From: Bacteroides sp. UBA1317
GTDB lineage: Bacteria > Bacteroidota > Bacteroidia > Bacteroidales > Bacteroidaceae
Assembly: GCA_002307035.1 (NCBI GenBank)
Contig: DBTL01000034.1
Span: 1-11,476, forward strand
Length of the DNA stretch: 11,476 nt
Direction of reading: 5' to 3'
Below, piece after piece: positions 6,337 to 11,476 of this stretch (within the stretch, counting starts at the first letter, position 1; each line of letters starts with the position of its first letter). Made by a program: the position numbers and the translations under genes. The notes beneath the pieces are model-generated. The model ran no database searches, had not been told where the DNA came from, and saw nothing but the letters and a program-made list of their open reading frames with translations.

Positions 6337-7473
6337 TTATTTTTCTTCGTTGCTCTTTATTGGCTGATTATCAGTTGATTCCTTTACTTTTTGATTAATT
6401 CTCTCGTGGCCAACAATGAAGCGTTGATAATATGAAAGTAGAAGAGTTGTTATAGGTAGGGCTATGATCATGCCTAATATTCCCATTAAACTCCCCCAAA
6501 TTGAAAGAGACAGCAGGATGATTGCAGGGTTTAATCCAGTTATCTTACCCATAACTTTGGGTACGATTATTACATCTTCTATCGTTTGTATTATTGCAAA
6601 AACGGCAAATGCAGATGCAAGTATAATCCAGAAATCACCTCCTGTATCGGCTGCTTTTAATATTGCCAGGGCAATAGTAGGTATAAAACCAATAATTTTT
6701 AGATATGGAACTAGGTTTAATACACCAATAAAAACTCCTAGCCCTATCGCCAGTGGAAAATCGATGATTAAGAAACCTATGCAGAACAGAATGCCTACAC
6801 AGAATGCTACAAGTGCTTGTCCTCTGAAGTATTTGTTCATCCCTTTCTGCACATCTTGTACCAGTGTTGTGGCAAAATAGCGATACTTTTCAGGTAATAA
6901 ATGGATCCATCCTTCAGCAATCGATTCATAGTCTAATAAAATGAAAACTACATAAAGTAATATGATAAGAGAAGCTAATATGCTGAATAAAAAGTCAATG
7001 GAGTCAGACAGCAATGTCCATAATCTAGGTACAATGTTTTTGGTGGCTTCGGCTATGTTTTCTTGACTCAGCATTCTATTAATTGCTTCTATATCTACGT
7101 TCTGGTGTATGAACTTTGATAAGACTTTAGGTATGTTAGTGCTATCTATTCCATCTGCAAAGTAAATAGTCAGTAAATCTTGTACTCTACTAAACTCTTC
7201 AATGGCAGGAGGTATTAGTATGTACGAAGCTCCGCCGACTACTAGAACTAAGGTTAGCAATGCGCAGATAATAGCTATGACTCTGTTACGCAGCCGTAGT
7301 TTATATTGGAAGAACTTAACTAGCGGATAAAGAAGATAAGCAATGAGCCATGCAATAAAAAAAGGTAATAATACGCCACTCAATCGTTCAATGAGCATTA
7401 AAACGCCTACAATGATACCTATCCCTAGTACCATGCGAATAAAACTATCAAATGTTATTTTCTTTTCTAGCAT
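6337..7473 (-). CDS. AI-2E / PerM (YhhT-type) family membrane transporter
   Basis: This is a polytopic inner-membrane protein of 378 residues from the family named after the E. coli autoinducer-2 exporter TqsA; members have varied or unproven roles, including peptide or ion export, so the AI-2 name is not a function call. N-terminal spans lie at roughly 12-30, 33-55 and 66-88. A soluble segment at about 90-155 follows, then spans near 158-181 and 217-345. The family core is clear: LGVFIGVLNLVPYLKIIGFIPTIALAIL, then IEDVIIVPKVMGKITGLNPAIILLSLSIWGSLMGILGMIIALPIT (298-342). The tail after 350 is hydrophilic. The ATG at 7473 is 14 bases after the tdk stop, so it is probably the second gene of a tdk operon. 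No terminator is evident before the tRNA promoter. Confidence 0.9.
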   Translation of the reverse strand: MLEKKITFDSFIRMVLGIGIIVGVLMLIERLSGVLLPFFIAWLIAYLLYPLVKFFQYKLRLRNRVIAIICALLTLVLVVGGASYILIPPAIEEFSRVQDLLTIYFADGIDSTNIPKVLSKFIHQNVDIEAINRMLSQENIAEATKNIVPRLWTLLSDSIDFLFSILASLIILLYVVFILLDYESIAEGWIHLLPEKYRYFATTLVQDVQKGMNKYFRGQALVAFCVGILFCIGFLIIDFPLAIGLGVFIGVLNLVPYLKIIGFIPTIALAILKAADTGGDFWIILASAFAVFAIIQTIEDVIIVPKVMGKITGLNPAIILLSLSIWGSLMGILGMIIALPITTLLLSYYQRFIVGHERINQKVKESTDNQPIKSNEEK

Positions 7474-7487
7474 ATTGCAATTTTCTT

Positions 7488-8087
7488 TTAAGTATTACCT
7501 TTATCTCCTTGTCTGGCTCGCACATAGCATTCACGGCATAAGGGTTCGTACTCTTCAGTTTCTCCTAATAATACTTGTTTTTCACTTTTTACTGTGCGAT
7601 GCGAGAAAGAGGCTAGTTGTCCACATTTTACACAGATAGCGTGTACTTTAGATACTTCGTCGGCAATGGCGCAAAGTCCGGGTATAGGCCCAAACGGAAG
7701 TCCCTTGAAGTCCATATCCAATCCGGCTATAATTACTCGAATGCCATTATTGGCCAACTGGTTGCATACTTCTATCAAGCCACTGTCGAAAAATTGGGCT
7801 TCATCAATGCCTACCACATCTATTTCGGATGTAAATAGCAATATACTTGCCGAAGAATCAATAGGAGTAGAGGAAATTGAATTGCTATCGTGGGATACTA
7901 CATCCTCCTCTGAATAACGAGTGTCAATAGCAGGCTTGAATATTTCTACGCGTTGGCGTGCAAATTTAGCCCGTTTTAACCGACGGATCAACTCTTCTGT
8001 TTTTCCCGAAAACATTGATCCGCAAATAACTTCAATTCTTCCTCTCATTTTTGTTTCTTGTATCTGATCCTCCGAAAATAGTACCAT
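7488..8087 (-). CDS. tdk: Thymidine kinase (type II)
   Basis: Thymidine kinase phosphorylates thymidine to dTMP with ATP in pyrimidine salvage; loss of it gives fluorodeoxyuridine resistance, the basis of Bacteroides counter-selection. From the ATG at 8087 the protein has 199 residues, matching Bacteroides Tdk starting MVLFSED; the frame is open 12 codons further, to 8123, but that would run past the likely promoter box at 8112-8119. Walker A is G23-SMFSG-K29-T30. The Walker B/catalytic segment is D95-E96-A97-Q98. The lasso contains FSHRT (162-166), and four zinc cysteines occur as C152-x2-C155 and C184-x2-C187. It is the first gene of a leftward pair with the AI-2E-type protein, and divergent from the 181-residue unknown gene, with the two promoters about 42 bases apart. 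Confidence 0.96.
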   Translation of the reverse strand: MVLFSEDQIQETKMRGRIEVICGSMFSGKTEELIRRLKRAKFARQRVEIFKPAIDTRYSEEDVVSHDSNSISSTPIDSSASILLFTSEIDVVGIDEAQFFDSGLIEVCNQLANNGIRVIIAGLDMDFKGLPFGPIPGLCAIADEVSKVHAICVKCGQLASFSHRTVKSEKQVLLGETEEYEPLCRECYVRARQGDKGNT

Positions 8088-8111
8088 TATAAAGTGTGTT
8101 ATATTTAATTG

Positions 8112-8119
8112 CAAAAGTA
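8112..8119 (-). promoter_or_regulatory. -7 promoter element of tdk
   Basis: On the - strand this reads TACTTTTG followed by CA, a full match to TAnnTTTG. It predicts a transcript start near 8105 and an 18-base leader to the ATG at 8087, which supports that start codon. No clear -33 TTTG is seen. Confidence 0.5.
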
Positions 8120-8161
8120 GCACTTTTGTTTGCTTATCGACTTTTTTTCATTATTTATTTC

Positions 8162-8169
8162 TACATTTG
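8162..8169 (+). promoter_or_regulatory. -7 promoter element of the unknown gene-rsmI-lipoprotein block
   Basis: TACATTTG followed by C matches TAnnTTTG. Transcription would start near 8175, leaving about 20 bases before the ATG at 8196. The expected -33 position falls in a T-run at 8142-8148 rather than a clean TTTG; two TTTG copies at 8125-8132 are too far away. Together with the tdk box this forms a divergent promoter region of under 60 bases. Confidence 0.5.
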
Positions 8170-8195
8170 CGATATCATTCAGTGATGAAAATCGT

Positions 8196-8741
8196 ATGCA
8201 AACATTATTAACCGACATAGAATTAGATGTTCAGGAGTTGAAATGCCTGATAGATGTTATTTCGCATGAACCCGATTCACCTTTAAAAGAGGTGGCTAAG
8301 CGCACTGTCTTGCAGATGCGCTCACGCTTAGATGCTTTATTACAACAGCTAGATGGGAAAGACTATTTGATTAAAAATGTAGACACAAGTTTTCAAGCTA
8401 CCATTCATTCCGATGCCATGATTGTGCCCGAAGAAACTATTTCAGAGAGTGCGATAGATTCGGTTCCACAGGTAGTAGCCCCTATTGCAACAACCATTTT
8501 GGCTGAACAAATAATACCGGTAGGAGGATTACGGCAAGCAATGAGTCTGAATGATTCTTTTCGTTTTGCTCGTGAATTGTTCCATGGTGATGCTAATCGG
8601 ATGAATACCGTGTTGGAACAGTTAAGCATTAAAAAGACTCTTGCTGATGCTTTGCTTTATCTCTCTTCCGAGTTAGATAGCGACGCAGAGGAAGAGGTTG
8701 TGATTGATTTTACTGAACTTTTAAAGAAATATTTCAATTAG
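8196..8741 (+). CDS. Conserved hypothetical protein, acidic C-terminus
   Basis: I do not recognise a named family for this 181-residue protein, though its C-terminal half resembles a conserved uncharacterised segment of Bacteroidales. Residues 1-55 are predicted helical with heptad-like leucines (TDIELDVQELKCLIDVI, RSRLDALLQQL). Residues 60-108 are a poorly conserved linker rich in Ile, Val, Ala and Ser. Residues 108-145 hold the most distinctive motif: VGGLRQAMSLNDSFRFARELFHGDANRMNTVLEQL. Acidic residues DSDAEEE precede a helix ending in KKYFN. There is no signal peptide or membrane span, so it is likely cytoplasmic. The start was set at ATG 8196 because an in-frame TTG at 8130 lies upstream of the promoter box. 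The stop is 7 bases before rsmI, so the two are probably co-expressed and co-translated. A link to ribosome maturation is only guilt by association. Confidence 0.82.
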   Translation: MQTLLTDIELDVQELKCLIDVISHEPDSPLKEVAKRTVLQMRSRLDALLQQLDGKDYLIKNVDTSFQATIHSDAMIVPEETISESAIDSVPQVVAPIATTILAEQIIPVGGLRQAMSLNDSFRFARELFHGDANRMNTVLEQLSIKKTLADALLYLSSELDSDAEEEVVIDFTELLKKYFN

Positions 8742-8748
8742 CGAAGAG

Positions 8749-9423
8749 ATGGGGAAATTATATGTAATTCCTACTCCGGTAGGTAATCTTGAAGACATGA
8801 CATTTCGGGCTATTCGAATGCTAAAAGAAGCAGATTTGATTTTAGCAGAAGATACTCGTACTTCGGGAATTCTTCTAAAGCATTTTGAAATAAAAAACAC
8901 GATGCAGTCTCATCATAAGTTTAATGAACATAAAACGGTGGAGAACGTTGTTAATAGGATGAAGGCGGGAGAGACGGTTGCACTCATTTCAGATGCAGGT
9001 ACACCGGGAATCTCCGATCCGGGTTTTCTTGTGGTGCGTGAGTGTGTTCGCAATGGTATAGAAGTGCAGTGTTTGCCCGGGGCAACAGCTTTTGTCCCCG
9101 CACTTGTGGCATCAGGTTTGCCTAATGAACGATTTTGCTTCGAGGGTTTTCTACCTCAAAAGAAAGGACGGATGACCAAGCTGAAATCTTTGGTGGAAGA
9201 AAAACGTACGATGGTCTTTTATGAATCACCTCATCGTCTTTTGAAGACATTAACTCAGTTTGTAGAATACTTCGGCCCCGATAGGCGGGCTTCAGTTTCA
9301 AGAGAAATCTCTAAACTTTACGAAGAAACTGTGCGTGGTAGTTTAACCGAATTGGTGGAACACTTCACCAAAACCGATCCCAGAGGTGAGATTGTAATAG
9401 TAATAGGAGGAATAGACGATTAG
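8749..9423 (+). CDS. rsmI: 16S rRNA (cytidine(1402)-2'-O)-methyltransferase
   Basis: RsmI methylates the 2'-OH of C1402 in the 16S rRNA decoding centre, using S-adenosylmethionine, after 30S assembly. It has the tetrapyrrole-methylase fold. Family motifs in order are LYVIPTPVGNLEDMT (4-18), ILAEDTRTSG (31-40), ALISDAGTPGISDPG (78-92), LPGATAFVPALVASGLP (109-125), FEGFLPQKKGR (131-141), MVFYESPHRL (155-164) and SREISKLYEE (184-193). The length of 224 residues is about 60 shorter than E. coli RsmI because the C-terminal helix-turn-helix-like extension is absent; the gene ends cleanly after IVIVIGG, as I recall for Bacteroidetes members, so this is not a truncation. It starts 7 bases after the unknown gene and ends 37 bases before the lipoprotein gene. 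Confidence 0.95.
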   Translation: MGKLYVIPTPVGNLEDMTFRAIRMLKEADLILAEDTRTSGILLKHFEIKNTMQSHHKFNEHKTVENVVNRMKAGETVALISDAGTPGISDPGFLVVRECVRNGIEVQCLPGATAFVPALVASGLPNERFCFEGFLPQKKGRMTKLKSLVEEKRTMVFYESPHRLLKTLTQFVEYFGPDRRASVSREISKLYEETVRGSLTELVEHFTKTDPRGEIVIVIGGIDD

Positions 9424-9440
9424 AAATAACACTTCATTAA

Positions 9441-9461
9441 GAAACGTAAAACAGAAACGTA
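9441..9461 (+). repeat. 8-base direct repeat before the lipoprotein start
   Basis: GAAACGTA occurs at 9441-9448 and 9454-9461, 13 bases apart, the second copy ending on the A of the ATG. The 37-base gap is otherwise A-rich, as is usual for Bacteroidales ribosome-binding regions, which lack a Shine-Dalgarno. It could be a translational enhancer, a protein-binding site or chance. Confidence 0.4.
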
Positions 9462-10318
9462 TGAAAAAGTTAGCAATTTTATTTGTATGCGTGGCCTTTT
9501 TGGCTTCGTGTGATAACAAAGGTGGTAATAAAGACCAACTTAAAGCGGAAAATGATTCACTCTTGATGGAATTGACTCAACGCAATTCAGAGTTGGATGA
9601 GATGATGGGCACTTTCAATGAAATTCAAGAAGGCTTCCGTCAGATCAATACAGCTGAAAGTCGTGTTGATTTGCAACGTGGTACCATAACCGAGAATGCT
9701 GCTTCGGCTAAGCAACAGATCGCTTCGGATATTGAGTTCATTAGCAAAACAATGGAAGAGAACAAAGCTCAGATAGCAAAATTGCAGTCTATGCTTAAGA
9801 ATAGTAAAAACAATTCTGCCCAATTGAAGAAAGCAGTTGAAGCTTTGACGGCTGAATTGGCAGCGAAGACACAGCGCATCGAAGAGTTGCAAGCTGAGCT
9901 AGCTTCTAAGAACATCCGCATTCAAGAATTGGACGCTGCGGTAACCGGTTTGTCAGCCGACAAAGAATCGCTTACGGCTGAGAATGAAGCTAAAGCACAA
10001 ACGGTTTCAGAACAAGACAGAGCAATCAACACCGCTTGGTTTGTTTTTGGTACCAAATCAGAGTTGAAATCACAAAAGATTCTTCAAAGCGGAGATGTGC
10101 TTAAGAGCTCAGACTTTAATAAAGACTACTTTACTCAGATTGACATTCGTACAACGAAAGAGATCAAGTTGTATTCTAAGCGTGTTGAAGTGTTGACCAA
10201 CCATCCAACAAGTTCGTATAGCTTAGATAAAGATGATAAAGGACAGTTAACTTTAAAGATTACCAATCCAAAAGATTTCTGGAGTGTATCCAAATATTTG
10301 GTTATGCAAGTGAAGTAA
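9461..10318 (+). CDS. Coiled-coil lipoprotein, Cbp1-like (putative collagen-binding adhesin family)
   Basis: This is a predicted lipoprotein of 285 residues. The signal peptide MKKLAILFVCVAFLASC has lipobox LASC with the lipidated Cys17. Residues about 24-60 and 85-189 are long amphipathic helices with heptads (LKKAVEALTAELAAKTQRIEELQAELASKNIRIQELDAAV), a probable coiled-coil stalk. From 190 a small globular domain begins with TAWFVFGTKSELKSQKIL and ends FWSVSKYLVMQVK. The layout and C-terminal domain resemble the protein family named after Bacteroides fragilis Cbp1, reported as a collagen-binding glycoprotein; adhesion here is not shown. Residues 32-34 (DSL) fit the Bacteroides O-glycosylation motif D-S/T-hydrophobic. 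Cys17 is followed by DNKGGNK, not an obvious surface-export signal, so it may face the periplasm. No own promoter is clear, so co-transcription with rsmI is likely; a strong terminator follows. Confidence 0.85.
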   Translation: MKKLAILFVCVAFLASCDNKGGNKDQLKAENDSLLMELTQRNSELDEMMGTFNEIQEGFRQINTAESRVDLQRGTITENAASAKQQIASDIEFISKTMEENKAQIAKLQSMLKNSKNNSAQLKKAVEALTAELAAKTQRIEELQAELASKNIRIQELDAAVTGLSADKESLTAENEAKAQTVSEQDRAINTAWFVFGTKSELKSQKILQSGDVLKSSDFNKDYFTQIDIRTTKEIKLYSKRVEVLTNHPTSSYSLDKDDKGQLTLKITNPKDFWSVSKYLVMQVK

Positions 10319-10341
10319 GCTTCGTCTCACTCATAAATATG

Positions 10342-10387
10342 ATATGTCAATATGTTATTTCAAGAATAGCATATTGACATATTTTTT
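10342..10387 (+). terminator. Strong intrinsic terminator after the lipoprotein gene
   Basis: Two 18-base arms (10342-10359 and 10365-10382) pair fully apart from one T-G wobble (10355 with 10369) around the 5-base loop TCAAG, and the right arm runs into six Ts (10382-10387). It begins 24 bases after the lipoprotein stop codon and closes the unknown gene-rsmI-lipoprotein block. Confidence 0.85.
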
Positions 10388-10408
10388 ATACCATTTGATT
10401 CTATAGTA

Positions 10409-11101
10409 ATGAAATATAAGAACCTATTCTTCGATCTGGATGATACTCTTTGGGCTTTTTCCGTTAATGCCCGCGATACATTTGAAGAAATGTATTTTAA
10501 ACACAAGCTCAATCGTTATTTTGATTCTTTTCAACACTTCTATACTCTTTATCAAAAGAGGAACGCCGAGTTGTGGATAGAGTATGGCGATGGCAATATC
10601 ACCAAAGAAGAATTAAATAACCAACGGTTTCTGTACCCCCTTCAAGCAGTGAACGTGCCTGATGAAGTTCTGGCGAAAACCTATTCCGACGATTTCTTTG
10701 CTGTAATTCCTACTAAAAGTAATTTGATGCCTTATGCTAAAGAATTGCTTGAGTATTTGTTCCCTAAGTATAATCTTTATATCCTCTCTAATGGCTTTCG
10801 GGAACTTCAATATCATAAGATGCGCTCAGCCGGCATTGACGGTTATTTTAAAAAGATTATTCTCTCCGATGACATTGGAGTGATGAAACCATGGCCGCAG
10901 ATCTTCCACTATGCTCTATCAGCTACTCAATCCCAACTTGCAGATTCTCTGATGATTGGAGATAGTTGGGATGCTGATATCGTGGGTGCGAGAGGAGTAG
11001 GCATGCATCAGATTTATTATAATGTAAAGGGGGCAACAGAGCTATCCTTTCAACCTACTTATATTGTGCAAAGTCTTGTTGATGTGGAGATTATATTATG
11101 A
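10409..11101 (+). CDS. YjjG-like HAD hydrolase, noncanonical pyrimidine nucleotidase
   Basis: This is a cytoplasmic HAD-superfamily phosphatase of 230 residues. Motif I is FFDLDDTLW, with nucleophile Asp9 and acid/base Asp11. Motif II is ILSNG (Ser127), motif III is Lys160 in MKPWPQIF, and motif IV is IGDSWDADI, with Asp185 and Asp190 holding magnesium. The helical cap (about 16-100) and the SDDIGVMKP strand fit the YjjG subgroup, whose E. coli member dephosphorylates dUMP, dTMP and analogues such as 5-fluoro-dUMP and protects against mutagenic pyrimidines. Substrate is not proven by sequence; a generic 2-haloacid-dehalogenase-like phosphatase is the alternative. It lies just after a strong terminator, so it should have its own promoter, but the only candidate (TACCATTTG at 10389-10397) has one base too many between TA and TTTG. 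Confidence 0.9.
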   Translation: MKYKNLFFDLDDTLWAFSVNARDTFEEMYFKHKLNRYFDSFQHFYTLYQKRNAELWIEYGDGNITKEELNNQRFLYPLQAVNVPDEVLAKTYSDDFFAVIPTKSNLMPYAKELLEYLFPKYNLYILSNGFRELQYHKMRSAGIDGYFKKIILSDDIGVMKPWPQIFHYALSATQSQLADSLMIGDSWDADIVGARGVGMHQIYYNVKGATELSFQPTYIVQSLVDVEIIL

Positions 11102-11338
11102 TATTGCTTATTTTATTAGAGTAAAATTATCAATAATCTTTTAATGTAGTGAAAAAAGTCGTTGCAAAATATAGAATAAGTGTGATATTGAAATGTTTAG
11201 TGAGTACTTGGATTGACTTATTATATGCTATAGATGACACTTTAAAGACCTGTTTTAGAACTTCATTAAATACTTCCTTGTTCTGCTGTGATTTTTCTCG
11301 TGTTTTTCAAATAGCTGTTTTAAACCTAATCTTCTGGG

Positions 11339-11350
11339 TTTAACGTTAAA
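11339..11350. repeat. 12-bp perfect palindrome, candidate operator
   Basis: TTTAACGTTAAA is its own reverse complement. It lies 8 bases upstream of a TAATTTTG promoter-like box, across the place where a -33 element would be. Its last part, TAACGTTAAAG (11341-11351), is identical to 2429-2439 near the rex promoter. Which protein binds it, if any, is unknown. Confidence 0.4.
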
Positions 11351-11358
11351 GGTGTCGA

Positions 11359-11366
11359 TAATTTTG
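11359..11366 (+). promoter_or_regulatory. Candidate -7 promoter element for a gene beyond the window
   Basis: TAATTTTG matches TAnnTTTG exactly and equals the rex -7 box. There is no TTTG at the -33 position, where the palindrome lies instead. A start near 11373 would leave a leader of more than 100 bases before any gene to the right. Confidence 0.35.
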
Positions 11367-11476
11367 TTGATATTTTATTTTGGAGTATATCTAGTTTTCT
11401 GTTTTACAATCTTCTTATTGATTACATGTTTTTTGAAAACAGGGAAAGGACAATAAGTATGAAGTAGTTTCTAAAA

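Larger units (their letters stand above)
11102..11476. other. 375-base gene-free stretch with possible control region of a downstream gene
   Basis: No convincing gene is seen. An open frame starting with GTG (11149-11343, 64 codons) has no promoter and a composition unlike its neighbours (Cys- and Trp-rich by chance). The sequence is strongly T-rich on the + strand. Its right half holds a short inverted repeat, TTAAACC (11320-11326) with GGTTTAA (11337-11343), a 12-bp palindrome (11339-11350) and a TAATTTTG box (11359-11366). Near the end CTGTTTT and AAAACAG (before about 11442) can pair across a long loop. The likeliest reading is an intergenic region with the leader of a gene beyond the window. 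Confidence 0.5.

Noticed and set aside
6464..6880. 138-codon open frame on + opposite the AI-2E transporter gene
   Set aside because: Mirror of a well-conserved membrane protein; its Ile/Pro-rich translation is typical of antisense to hydrophobic codons.
7343..7917. Several + strand open frames across the tdk/AI-2E junction
   Set aside because: They lie antisense to tdk with its intact catalytic and zinc motifs.
8088..8123. Longer N-terminus for thymidine kinase
   Set aside because: It would include the -7 box, and known Bacteroides Tdk starts at MVLFSED, which corresponds to 8087.
8130..8195. Upstream in-frame TTG start extending the unknown gene by 22 residues
   Set aside because: The extension contains the TACATTTG promoter box and would add an unlikely hydrophobic leader; ATG at 8196 fits promoter spacing.
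8749..9423. RsmI as a truncated gene
   Set aside because: All methyltransferase motifs are complete and the stop follows the end of the core fold; lack of the E. coli-type C-terminal extension fits a short lineage form.
10389..10397. TACCATTTG as the promoter of the HAD phosphatase
   Set aside because: There are three bases instead of two between TA and TTTG, and no -33 element; it also abuts the terminator T-run.
11149..11343. 64-codon open frame starting with GTG
   Set aside because: No promoter, no recognisable protein features, and a composition expected from random T-rich DNA; its 3' end runs through the palindrome.
1..11476. A new defence, mobile or biosynthetic system
   Set aside because: All genes but one fall into known families, mostly housekeeping, and gene order and composition look like core chromosome.

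Overview
The window looks like a chromosomal core segment from Bacteroides or a close relative in the Bacteroidales. Several gene starts are preceded by the Bacteroides -7 promoter element TAnnTTTG, and there are no obvious Shine-Dalgarno sequences. It also carries lineage-typical proteins: a DUF5686 outer-membrane protein, a Bacteroides-type thymidine kinase, and a coiled-coil lipoprotein of the Cbp1-like kind. Base composition is AT-rich throughout. I see no integrase, transposase, phage gene, CRISPR array or compositional island.

Layout: three transcription blocks. Block 1 runs rightward (1-4264). It holds the 3' part of a DUF5686/TonB-plug-like outer-membrane gene cut by the window edge, then a terminator, then a promoter serving rex, a FAHD1-like acylpyruvate hydrolase (start overlaps the rex stop) and ispF. 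Block 2 runs leftward and meets block 1 tail to tail at a three-armed bidirectional terminator (about 4258-4309). Read in its own direction it contains tdk then an AI-2E/PerM-type membrane protein (8087 to 6337), a separately promoted tRNA-Lys(TTT) with its own terminator (6256 to 6118), and a phosphate-transport pair of DUF47/PhoU-like protein then PiT permease (5980 to 4312). Block 3 runs rightward from a promoter back to back with that of tdk. It contains an unknown conserved protein, rsmI and a coiled-coil lipoprotein, ends at a strong terminator (10342-10387), and is followed by a YjjG-like HAD pyrimidine nucleotidase. The last 375 bases carry no convincing gene but contain a promoter-like element and a 12-bp perfect palindrome, probably the control region of a gene beyond the window.

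How the genes work together: Rex senses NADH/NAD+ and is translationally tied to an acylpyruvate/oxaloacetate-type enzyme, which fits the anaerobic C4 metabolism of these bacteria. ispF makes the isoprenoid precursor ring. The DUF47-PiT pair imports phosphate. tdk (thymidine salvage) and the YjjG-like nucleotidase (which in E. coli removes phosphate from pyrimidine deoxynucleoside monophosphates) act in opposite directions on the same pool. RsmI modifies 16S rRNA C1402.

I did not find a convincing new multi-gene system. The points most worth a second look are the shared-arm terminator, the TAACGTTAAAG motif present at two promoter regions, the rex-FAHD1 coupling, the unknown 181-residue protein between tdk and rsmI, and the palindrome upstream of the phosphate-transport operon.
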